Below, in pieces: positions 1-6,404 of a stretch of 17,854 nt of DNA. Source of the DNA: Bacteroidales bacterium UBA5515. GTDB taxonomy: Bacteria; Bacteroidota; Bacteroidia; Bacteroidales; P3. Below the pieces are notes generated by a model. That model searched no databases. It was not told where the DNA came from and saw only the letters and a list, made by a program, of their open reading frames with translations. The stretch covers positions 44,773 to 62,626 of the forward strand of contig DIOL01000017.1 of the NCBI GenBank assembly GCA_002423895.1. The letters are read 5' to 3'. The position numbers and the translations under genes were made by a program. The number at the start of each line of letters is the position of its first letter. Within the stretch, counting starts at the first letter, position 1.

Positions 1-1
1 A

Positions 2-1345
2 AACTTTGATGGCTTAGGCTACTTATATCCTGAATTTGATACAGTGAAGGTAATGATTGATGAAGATACTTTCTTTGTTGCGTCAATGGGAGAAAAGAAT
101 ATGGTGTTTAATACAAACAGTGATGTTGTAGAGTATTTTGACAAAGACACTGTTATCTCATTTGTTGAAGTTGAAAATACTTCTTTGTTCCCTTTTGCCT
201 GGATAGAAGAACCAACAGCTGATATTGTAAGATATATTGGTGGAGGAAATTTCTATGTTAGGGAAAATGATAAGTTGAGAATTCTTAACAGAAAAGGGGA
301 AGAGGTTGAAAATAAAAAAGTGTCAATTCCTGCTGAAAATGTAGTTAATTTTGATTGGGAAAGAGTTCTTTTTAGAGCTCAGTCATTTGTTGGTATGATG
401 AATTACGATGGTTTGGTTATTGCAGAACCAAAGTATCAGGATATGAGTGTTGTTGTTCCCGATCAGGTTTATTCTTTTAAGTCTAATGATCAATGGGGCT
501 TAATGAATAAGGATGGTAAAGAACTGACAAGACCTCAGTTTGAATCTTTCAGTGTTGAAACTTATGGTGGTAAAGAAATAATTAAAACTAAAAATGCTCA
601 AGAAAGGACAGCCCTTTTAAACAAAAGAGGCAAACCAATTATGCAAGCCTACTACCAAGATGTGATGCCAGCCAATCTTTCTGGCTTTTACAATCAAATT
701 GAAAATGGAGGTTTGGGAATAATAAGCGCAAAAGGAATAATGTATGTTCGTCCTGAATATGATAAGGTTGATGCATATATTGAAGTAGATACTTTTTTTG
801 TTGCAAGAAGAAATAATAGATTCACAATTTTTGGAACCAATGGAGATGTTATTTATGATGGGTTAAATATTATTGTTGATATTCAAGACTCAACACTAAT
901 TTTTGTTGAAAATAACCAACTGAAGAAAACAACAATAAGGAATAATCAAATAATGCAAAACTCAAAACCTATTAAGGTGAACTTTGAAGAGATAGGAAGA
1001 GTTTTTGATTCTCTTATTATGGTTAAAAATAAAAAGGGATGGACTTATGCTAATAAGAAAACTTTTAAACCAATTACTACCAAAACATTTGACTACTTAA
1101 CTCCTTTTGCAAAAGGATATGCTTTGGCTGTTGAAAAAAAGAAACTGAATATTATTGATACTAATTTTAATGTTGTTTTCAACGTTATTGATAAAGATTT
1201 AGCTCCAAATGAATTGGAACAGATGGCAAATCTGATTTTTGAAGCTTATAAGAATGGAAAGAGTTATCAATATATTAGAAAAGACAATAAGTATGGCATT
1301 TTGCGTTTAAAAGCAATTAAAGAAATAAAAATCAAAAAAATATAA
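2..1345 (+). CDS. WG-repeat protein, 5'-truncated by the window edge
   Basis: The reading frame is open from base 2, so the gene starts upstream of the window and 447 residues are visible. A GTG at 44 could serve as a start, but the residues before it (LGYLYPEFDTVK) fit the repeat pattern, so I treat the gene as partial. The protein is built from degenerate WG-type units: 'WGLMNKDGKEL' (about residues 165-175), 'GWTYANKKTFKPI' and 'KYGILRL' near the C-terminus. Two units about 241 residues apart are clearly related: 'GYLYPEFDTV...DEDTFFVA' and 'MYVRPEYDKV...EVDTFFVA'. WG-repeat proteins are common in Bacteroidetes, are usually predicted to be exported or surface associated, and have no defined biochemical role. 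The N-terminus that would show a signal peptide is not visible. The next gene starts five bases after the stop, so the two are probably co-transcribed. The family call is moderately sure; the function is unknown. Confidence 0.75.
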   Translation, partial: NFDGLGYLYPEFDTVKVMIDEDTFFVASMGEKNMVFNTNSDVVEYFDKDTVISFVEVENTSLFPFAWIEEPTADIVRYIGGGNFYVRENDKLRILNRKGEEVENKKVSIPAENVVNFDWERVLFRAQSFVGMMNYDGLVIAEPKYQDMSVVVPDQVYSFKSNDQWGLMNKDGKELTRPQFESFSVETYGGKEIIKTKNAQERTALLNKRGKPIMQAYYQDVMPANLSGFYNQIENGGLGIISAKGIMYVRPEYDKVDAYIEVDTFFVARRNNRFTIFGTNGDVIYDGLNIIVDIQDSTLIFVENNQLKKTTIRNNQIMQNSKPIKVNFEEIGRVFDSLIMVKNKKGWTYANKKTFKPITTKTFDYLTPFAKGYALAVEKKKLNIIDTNFNVVFNVIDKDLAPNELEQMANLIFEAYKNGKSYQYIRKDNKYGILRLKAIKEIKIKKI

Positions 1346-1350
1346 TTGTT

Positions 1351-2460
1351 ATGAAAAGAATAGTTTTAATATTATTAGCAGGAATTGGACTTGCATCTTG
1401 TTCTTCAACCTATAAATCTTATCCAGTTGAATATGCACCAAATGACATAAATAAAACAACATTCTACTATTCTGTTCCAACCACAACAGAAGTTGTTTTT
1501 GATGTTACGTTTATTAAAACAATAAGACAAAAAGGAGTGTTTGCAAATCAAAGTAATCTTTTGGGAGTAAAGAATGTTATTACTGAAGATGAGGTAAAAT
1601 ATGAAGTTAAAGACATTAAAATTTCTTCTCAAGCCAAAACTTCTCCTGTACAACAATTTGCCCTAATTCTTAACAGTGATAAGGTTAATGTAATGCAGTC
1701 TCCACAAGGAACTCTTGAAAGCATTAACTTTGTTGAAAGAAAACATCATCCAAAACCTCAGTTCAACCTGAATATTGAACAGGAATCAGAACCTAATATC
1801 ATTTCTCAAAAGACAATAGAACCAATACAAACATCAATTGCAGCTAAACCTATTTTTGAAAATCTTCTTCAACAAAAAGGAATGTTAGAAAAGGTAAACT
1901 TCACTGCTGCAGATGCAGTAAAGAAAATTGAACAGTTAAGAGAAAGACAGATTGAAATACTTTCAGGAGGTTTGGAAGGAACATATATAAATACAACAGT
2001 TGATTATATGTATAAACAACTGGATGAGATAATTGATGGATATGTTGCTCTATTTACTGGAACAGAAACCATTGTTGAAGAAACACGTTCTTTCACTCTA
2101 ACTCCTCTAAAGCCAATAATTGCAGAAGAAGATTTAGTTTTACCTTTAAACAATAGCCCTATTCCACTTTTGGCACGTTTCCATACAAATAATCAAACTG
2201 AAATCTTTAAGAAAAATACAGTAAAAGCAATAAACCCAAATCCTCCTGCAGAAATAAATATTTCAGAAATAAAAGTTGAAGGAATTGAAGGAGTTTATAG
2301 TGCAGTTCCAGAAGTTGTTTTAATTAGTGTTGAAACTCCAAATAAAACTTTCTCAAACAGAGTGGAGATAAATCAATATGGACTGATAAGAGCAATTACC
2401 ACCAAAAACAAAAATATTGAATTTAATCCTAATACTGGAGTAATAAAAAGTATTCGATAA
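1351..2460 (+). CDS. DUF4831 family lipoprotein
   Basis: This 369-residue protein begins with a lipoprotein signal peptide: K2-R3, a hydrophobic stretch, then lipobox LASC with the lipidated cysteine at 17. The mature protein is therefore predicted to be anchored to a membrane, probably the outer one. Features I associate with DUF4831 are the early strand region 'YYSVPTTTEVVFDV' (about 40-52), 'LGVKNVITEDEVKYEVKDI' (about 71-89), the helical 'AADAVKKIEQLRERQ' segment with 'LSGG', a 'YVALFTG' motif, and the C-terminal 'GLIRAI...FNPNTGVIKS'. The length matches the family. The function of DUF4831 is not known. It follows the WG-repeat gene by five bases and probably forms a unit with it. The stop codon at 2458-2460 is immediately followed by a 21-bp repeat array that stays in the same reading frame for 33 codons. 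Confidence 0.88.
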   Translation: MKRIVLILLAGIGLASCSSTYKSYPVEYAPNDINKTTFYYSVPTTTEVVFDVTFIKTIRQKGVFANQSNLLGVKNVITEDEVKYEVKDIKISSQAKTSPVQQFALILNSDKVNVMQSPQGTLESINFVERKHHPKPQFNLNIEQESEPNIISQKTIEPIQTSIAAKPIFENLLQQKGMLEKVNFTAADAVKKIEQLRERQIEILSGGLEGTYINTTVDYMYKQLDEIIDGYVALFTGTETIVEETRSFTLTPLKPIIAEEDLVLPLNNSPIPLLARFHTNNQTEIFKKNTVKAINPNPPAEINISEIKVEGIEGVYSAVPEVVLISVETPNKTFSNRVEINQYGLIRAITTKNKNIEFNPNTGVIKSIR

Positions 2461-2480
2461 AAGAGAAAAATAAAACCTTA

Positions 2481-2564
2481 TTTCAGTAAAATAAAACGCT
2501 GTTTCAGTAAATTAAAACAAAGAGTTAGTAAATTAAAACAGTGTTTCAGTAAAATAGAATAAGT
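2481..2564. repeat. Tandem array, four 21-bp units (TTTCAGTAAATTAAAAC type)
   Basis: Four contiguous units start at 2481, 2502, 2523 and 2544, each exactly 21 bp. Units 1, 2 and 4 start TTTCAGTAAA; unit 3 starts AGTTAGTAAA. Units 1-3 share the middle TAAA(A/T)TAAAAC, and unit 4 is degraded at its end. A weaker unit can be read at 2460-2480, so the array begins at the stop codon of the DUF4831 gene. The unit has partial dyad symmetry (TGTTT...AAACA). The units abut with no spacers between them. The positions and period are read directly; the role is unknown. Confidence 0.85.
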
Positions 2565-2605
2565 CTTTATAGTATACTACAAATTTTTTAATAGAAAAGT
2601 TATGT

Positions 2606-2639
2606 GTAACCCCCAATTTTTTTTAAAATTGGGGGTTAC
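2606..2639. terminator. Perfect 15-bp inverted repeat, possible bidirectional terminator
   Basis: The arms GTAACCCCCAATTTT (2606-2620) and AAAATTGGGGGTTAC (2625-2639) are exactly complementary around a TTTT loop. The five G-C pairs stand out in very AT-rich DNA. Its place between convergent genes suits a terminator used from both sides. Against this, there is no uninterrupted T tract after either arm, and it lies about 145 bases past the DUF4831 stop and 290 past the cdaA stop. It could instead be a dispersed palindromic element. Confidence 0.4.
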
Positions 2640-2655
2640 CATTACTATTAAATTT

Positions 2656-2699
2656 TTGGTACATGTTACATTTATAGGTAAATGTTCCAAGCGTACCAA
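2656..2699. repeat. Imperfect inverted repeat next to the 15-bp palindrome
   Basis: The outer arms TTGGTAC (2656-2662) and GTACCAA (2693-2699) are complementary, as are the inner arms ACATTTA (2668-2674) and TAAATGT (2679-2685). They are separated by a 5/7-base internal loop, with a 4-base apical loop. The hairpin lies 16 bases after the perfect palindrome. Whether it acts as RNA or DNA cannot be told from sequence. Confidence 0.4.
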
Positions 2700-2759
2700 G
2701 TTACCAAACTAAAATAAAGGTTAAAAATTAGTTATTGAAAAAAACTCAATCATAATTGA

Positions 2760-2843
2760 AAATATGATGGACATATTTAGAAATATGATGGACATAAATT
2801 AAAATATGATGGACTTATTTTCACTTATGATTGATATATTTTG
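2760..2843. repeat. Tandem array, 21-bp units (AAATATGATGGAC type)
   Basis: Three units at 2760-2780, 2781-2801 and 2802-2822 share the 13-base core AAATATGATGGAC exactly and have an exact 21-bp period. A fourth, degenerate unit at 2823-2843 matches the third at about 15 of 21 positions. The sequence is unrelated to the array at 2481-2564, but the period is identical. The units are contiguous, so this is not a CRISPR array. Confidence 0.8.
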
Positions 2844-2932
2844 GAATAAGTGAAATAAATACCTTACTCATATAAGATTTACTTATAGAGTAAAACTATT
2901 TTAATATAAGATAACCTAATAAAAGCTTCTAT

Positions 2933-3721
2933 TTAGGAATTAAACTCTTGGTTTAGGAATTCTTGCAAACGTGAAGGGGTTATGCCTTCTTGCAGGTTTC
3001 CAGCTTTGACAATAGAGATATTACCTGTTTGTTCACTAACAATTATTGCAATTGCGTCAGTCTGTTCTGTTATTCCAATTGCTGAACGATGTCTTAATCC
3101 TAAATGAGGAGGAATGCTATAATCGGAACTTACTGGCAAAATACAGCGAGCAGCTTTAATCATATTGTCCTTAATTATCATTGCTCCATCATGCAAAGGA
3201 GTGTTTTTGAAGAATATTGTTTCAATCAATTGAGTGTTGATTGAGCATTCCAAAACTTCTCCTGTTTTGATAATTGTATCCAAATCGTTGTGTTTTGCAA
3301 TAACAATTAAAGCTCCAGTTTTTGATTGAGCAAGGTGTTGATAGGCTTGAACAATGGCAGTTGAATTAAAATTGTTCTCATTATCTTTATTGATTCTCCA
3401 AAAGAAGAATCTCTTATTGCCTCTTTCCATGCTCTTTGACCCAATTAGAGCAAAGAATCTTCTTATTTCGGGTTGGAAAATAATAATAATACCAATTGCA
3501 CCTACACTAATAAATTGACCAATTATTTTTGTGAGTATTTCCATCTTAAATATGGACACAATAATCCATAGTATATATATTCCAATAAATGTAAATACAA
3601 TTCCAAGAGCATTTGTGCCTCTAAGAAGTTTGTAAATGAAATAAATTAGAAGGCATGAAAAAAATAAATCAAGAAGATCTACAATTTTAAATGGAAATGT
3701 CTGTGAAATTAATTCAATCAT
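2933..3721 (-). CDS. cdaA: Diadenylate cyclase CdaA (c-di-AMP synthase)
   Basis: CdaA condenses two ATP molecules into the second messenger cyclic di-AMP at the inner membrane. The 262-residue protein has the family's layout. Hydrophobic membrane segments fill the first 82 residues or so (for example about 20-35, 38-57 and 66-82). A DisA_N (DAC) domain follows, with the nucleotide-binding and metal motif LHDGAMII (DGA at 178-180), the RHRSA motif (RHR at 210-212) and the VSEQTG segment (about 228-233). Length and key residues are normal, so it should be active. It starts nine bases after the folP stop and is almost certainly co-transcribed with it from the promoter upstream of folP. I recall the folP-cdaA pair as common in Bacteroidetes, but have not checked this. 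Cyclic di-AMP is linked to potassium and osmotic control and to envelope homeostasis in other bacteria. I see no riboswitch or target gene here. Confidence 0.95.
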   Translation of the reverse strand: MIELISQTFPFKIVDLLDLFFSCLLIYFIYKLLRGTNALGIVFTFIGIYILWIIVSIFKMEILTKIIGQFISVGAIGIIIIFQPEIRRFFALIGSKSMERGNKRFFFWRINKDNENNFNSTAIVQAYQHLAQSKTGALIVIAKHNDLDTIIKTGEVLECSINTQLIETIFFKNTPLHDGAMIIKDNMIKAARCILPVSSDYSIPPHLGLRHRSAIGITEQTDAIAIIVSEQTGNISIVKAGNLQEGITPSRLQEFLNQEFNS

Positions 3722-3730
3722 TTTTTGGTC

Positions 3731-4597
3731 TTATTTGTTGTTTTCAATCAATTCAAAAAGTTTAACACATTCTTTAGCTTCTTTAACGTCATGAACTCTC
3801 AAAATGTTGCTTTTATTCATTAAAGCAAATCCATGTAAAAATGTTGTTCCATTAAGTGCTTGTTGAGGAGTTATGGCAAGAGGTTTGTGAATCATTGTTT
3901 TCCTTGATATTCCTGTTAGGATTGGAAATCCAAAAGTTTTGAAATCTTCAATATGATTTAAAAGAAAATAGTTTTGCTCAACTGTTTTACCAAAGCCAAA
4001 CCCCAAATCAAGTATTATATCAACAACACCCAAGTTTCTTAAAGTCTCAATTTTCTCTGCAAAATATTTAGACATATCTAAGAAAATATTATCGTAATGA
4101 GTCTTATCTTGCATCTTGTCGGGAGTTGAAGGGGTGTGAGTTAAAACATAAGGTGCTTTAATTTCTCCCATGACTTTGAAAAGTTGGTCGTCAAATTGTC
4201 CAGCAGAAATATCATTAATTATATTTGCTCCCTCATTAATGGTTTCTTTGGCAACATCAGCCCACACTGTGTCAATAGAGATTATTATATCTGGGAATTG
4301 TTTTCTTATTTCTTTAATAACTGGAATTAGCTGTTTTAGCTCTTCTTCCTTTGAAACCAAATTTGCACCAGGACGAGTTGAACAAGCACCAATATCAATT
4401 ATGTCGGCTCCATCATCAATCATTTCTTTAGCGTGATTGACTGCTTTTTCAACATTATTTATATATTTACCTCCATCAAAGAAGGAATCATTAGTTAGGT
4501 TTAATATTCCCATAATGAGAGGTTTTTGCAATGAAATTAATTTTCCTTGCAAATTTATTGTTCCACTATAAGATAATTTTGTAATTTTATCGTTCAA
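3731..4597 (-). CDS. folP: Dihydropteroate synthase, TTG start
   Basis: FolP joins 6-hydroxymethyl-dihydropterin pyrophosphate to p-aminobenzoate to make dihydropteroate in folate synthesis, in the cytoplasm; it is the sulfonamide target. In 288 residues the visible motifs are ILNLTNDSFFDGG (31-43), DIGACSTRPG (68-77), the IDT pair (D109-T110), NDIS (128-131), DLGFGFGKT (197-205), GISRK (229-233) and RVHD (267-270). The usual TPDSF reads TNDSF, and MH near 153 reads TH; these are unusual but lie in otherwise normal motifs. The start is a TTG at 4597. No ATG occurs in frame before the M within IMGILN (residue 29), which would remove the first strands (INLQGKLISL). A TAnnTTTG box ending about 29 bases upstream would give a short leader to this TTG, which supports the choice. 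cdaA follows nine bases downstream. Confidence 0.95.
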   Translation of the reverse strand: MNDKITKLSYSGTINLQGKLISLQKPLIMGILNLTNDSFFDGGKYINNVEKAVNHAKEMIDDGADIIDIGACSTRPGANLVSKEEELKQLIPVIKEIRKQFPDIIISIDTVWADVAKETINEGANIINDISAGQFDDQLFKVMGEIKAPYVLTHTPSTPDKMQDKTHYDNIFLDMSKYFAEKIETLRNLGVVDIILDLGFGFGKTVEQNYFLLNHIEDFKTFGFPILTGISRKTMIHKPLAITPQQALNGTTFLHGFALMNKSNILRVHDVKEAKECVKLFELIENNK

Positions 4598-4625
4598 TTT
4601 TAGAGTTTTTTTGCTGTTTATTTTG

Positions 4626-4633
4626 CAAAATTA
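4626..4633 (-). promoter_or_regulatory. Putative -7 box TAATTTTG for folP-cdaA
   Basis: Read on the minus strand the bases are TAATTTTG, an exact match to the Bacteroidetes TAnnTTTG -7 consensus. Transcription would begin near 4619, leaving a leader of about 20 bases before the folP TTG start. I see no clear -33 TTG element. The -33 position would overlap the control region of the divergent gene at 4683. Confidence 0.5.
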
Positions 4634-4638
4634 CACAT

Positions 4639-4646
4639 TTTATTTG
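4639..4646 (+). promoter_or_regulatory. Weak -7 box TTTATTTG for the DUF1599 gene
   Basis: TTTATTTG differs from TAnnTTTG at one fixed position and lies about 36 bases before the ATG at 4683. No well-spaced TTG lies upstream. It is proposed mainly because a promoter is expected in this 85-bp divergent region. Confidence 0.25.
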
Positions 4647-4682
4647 GAGAAAAATTAATTTAATAACTACATTAATATTTTT

Positions 4683-5219
4683 ATGAATACCTCACAAGAA
4701 TACGACCAAGTAATAAAGCAATGTAGAGATTTGTTTGCTGCAAAGTTAAAGGATTATGGTGCATCGTGGAGAATATTTCGTTTGCCTTCTGTTACTGACC
4801 AAATATTTATTAAGGCTAATCGCATACGCCAATTTCAAGAATCAGGAGTGATGAAGATAGATGAAGGAATTTTGGATGAGTTTATTGGAATAATAAATTA
4901 TTCAATAATAGCACTTATTCAATTGGAACTTGGAGTGGCAAAGGATGATAAAGATAAACTTGAACTTGAAAAAGCATTAGAACTTTATGATAAGTATTCT
5001 CATAATGCTAAATCCCTAATGGAAAACAAAAATCACGACTATTCAGAAGCATGGCGTTCGATGAGAGTGAGTTCAATTGTTGATTTAATTCTTGTGAAAA
5101 TTATGCGATTAAAAAATATTGAAGATAATCATGGAAAGGTTGTTGTTTCGGAAGGAGAGGATGCTAACTACTATGATATTATCAACTACGGAATTTTTGC
5201 AAGCATAAAAATTCAATAA
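4683..5219 (+). CDS. DUF1599 protein with two tandem copies of the domain
   Basis: This 178-residue, probably cytoplasmic protein (no signal peptide or membrane segment) matches DUF1599, a family that comparative work has placed among nucleotide-modification-associated domains; its activity is not established. It contains an internal duplication. The first half has KDYGASWR (23-30), DQIFIKANRIRQ (39-50) and IGIINYSIIALI (68-79). The second half repeats this as HDYSEAWR (118-125), DLILVKIMRLK (134-144) and YDIINYGIFASI (164-175). The conserved DY..(A)WR, the K.(M/N)R helix and the INY helix suggest a helical bundle that binds a charged ligand. It starts an apparent operon with the BT_3928-like gene (17-base gap) and the permease (28-base gap). 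The family is fairly certain; the function is unknown. Confidence 0.88.
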   Translation: MNTSQEYDQVIKQCRDLFAAKLKDYGASWRIFRLPSVTDQIFIKANRIRQFQESGVMKIDEGILDEFIGIINYSIIALIQLELGVAKDDKDKLELEKALELYDKYSHNAKSLMENKNHDYSEAWRSMRVSSIVDLILVKIMRLKNIEDNHGKVVVSEGEDANYYDIINYGIFASIKIQ

Positions 5220-5236
5220 TATAAATAAATAGGATT

Positions 5237-6376
5237 ATGAAGTATTTAGGAAGATTATTTAGAATTATTGTCGGATTAGTATTTGTCTTTTCTGGCTTTG
5301 TTAAATCAGTAGACCCTTATGGAACTGCCTACAAGATTACTGAATATATTGGTGTATTTGGTTTAGGTGGGCTTATTCAAGCTATTCCTTGGCTCCCAAT
5401 TGTAATTTCTGTAACTCTATGCAGTTTGGAATTTGTTGTTGGGCTAATGCTGATTTCTGGGTACTTTAAAAAACCAACTAATTGGTTGGTTGCTTTAATG
5501 ATGTTTTTCTTTACAGTTCTAACATTTATTGATGCACTAACCAACAAGGTAACTGACTGCGGATGTTTTGGAGATGCAGTTAAACTAACAAACTGGCAAA
5601 CATTCTGGAAGAATATAATTCTTGATGTTTTGCTTGTTCTTTCATTTATGTGGGATAAATTAAAATTATCTTCCAAAGCAAATAGAACTTATGGAAGGTT
5701 TTATCTTATTCTTGTAAGCTTTTTGGTTTTGACCTTTACAATATTCAATGCAGTTTATGAACCAATGATTGACTTCCGCCCTTGGAAAGAAGGAAACAGA
5801 ATGGTGCCAATGCCAGAAGATCAAAAACCTCCTGTTAGTTATGCTACATATAGAAATAACTCAACAAATAAGGAAAAAGAATTTGGTATGGAAGAACTTA
5901 TGCAAGCTTATAAAGACGATCCTGATTTTGCAACCAATTGGACATTTTTAAATAGTAGAGTGATTAATCCAAATGTAATTTCTGCTGATGGTTTTTCTAT
6001 GGTTGGAGTTGTTGAACAAAAAGATGTTGCTTTTGAATTTTTGACATATCAAGGTGTTAGTTTTATAGTAACCATTGTTGATTTGGACTTTCCTTCACAT
6101 AAAACTATGCGAAAAGTATCAAACTTCTTAAGAAGAGCTGCTGAGAAAGGATGCCAGACAGCAATCATTACAGCATCACCAGTTGCAAAATGGGCTGAAT
6201 TTACCAATAAACATGATATTAAAGATATAATAATTTACTCAACTGATGATAAAGCTATAATGACCATTATGCGCTCAAATCCAGGAATAGTTATGATTAA
6301 GAATGGACAAGTTGTTAAAAAATATTCTTGGAGATGTTTGCCTCAATTTGAAAGCCTTAATATAGATATTAAATAG
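5237..6376 (+). CDS. BT_3928-like membrane protein (MauE/DoxX-type)
   Basis: The 379-residue protein has an N-terminal membrane part with four to five hydrophobic segments (about 7-22, 50-76, 84-100, 125-138 and 155-172). This includes the start-of-family pattern 'VFSGFVKSVDPYG' (16-28) and a DCGCFGD motif (107-113), which is characteristic of MauE-like proteins. The soluble C-terminal part (about 180-379) lies beyond the last membrane segment; its '...NPGIVMIKNGQVVKKY' (348-362) resembles the end of a thioredoxin-like fold, but no CxxC active site is seen there. The paired cysteines at 108 and 110 suggest a redox or electron-carrier link, as MauE works in maturation of a disulfide-rich enzyme; this is inference. 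NCBI names such proteins BT_3928 family. In Bacteroides I recall relatives lying between a DUF1599 gene and tpiA, as here except for the extra permease. The function is unproven. Confidence 0.85.
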   Translation: MKYLGRLFRIIVGLVFVFSGFVKSVDPYGTAYKITEYIGVFGLGGLIQAIPWLPIVISVTLCSLEFVVGLMLISGYFKKPTNWLVALMMFFFTVLTFIDALTNKVTDCGCFGDAVKLTNWQTFWKNIILDVLLVLSFMWDKLKLSSKANRTYGRFYLILVSFLVLTFTIFNAVYEPMIDFRPWKEGNRMVPMPEDQKPPVSYATYRNNSTNKEKEFGMEELMQAYKDDPDFATNWTFLNSRVINPNVISADGFSMVGVVEQKDVAFEFLTYQGVSFIVTIVDLDFPSHKTMRKVSNFLRRAAEKGCQTAIITASPVAKWAEFTNKHDIKDIIIYSTDDKAIMTIMRSNPGIVMIKNGQVVKKYSWRCLPQFESLNIDIK

Positions 6377-6404
6377 GCTTATAAAGATATTAAAGAGAAA
6401 GGAC

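Larger units (their letters stand above)
2461..2932. other. Gene-free gap between convergent genes, rich in repeats
   Basis: No convincing gene lies here. In order the gap holds a 21-bp-period array (2481-2564), a perfect 15-bp inverted repeat with a TTTT loop (2606-2639), an imperfect inverted repeat (2656-2699), a second 21-bp-period array of different sequence (2760-2843), and 10-bp inverted arms TTTCACTTAT / ATAAGTGAAA (2819-2828 and 2846-2855). Positions 2860-2932 are AT-rich with nothing I can name. Because genes on both sides point inward, transcription termination for both strands must happen here. Confidence 0.7.

Noticed and set aside
44..46. GTG as the start of the first gene
   Set aside because: The frame is open back to base 2 and the residues before the GTG match the internal repeat pattern, so the gene is better read as cut by the window edge.
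1405..1656. Open frame on the minus strand inside the DUF4831 gene
   Set aside because: Its composition is that of a shadow of the sense gene, with no motif or start context. The same holds for minus-strand frames inside folP, the BT_3928-like gene, the 1501-residue gene and the metallopeptidase.
2764..2802. Tiny open frame within the ATATGATGGAC array (12 codons)
   Set aside because: It is short, built only from the repeat, and has no ribosome-binding signal; it follows from the period being a multiple of three.
2481..2843. CRISPR array
   Set aside because: The 21-bp units are contiguous without unique spacers, and no cas genes are present.
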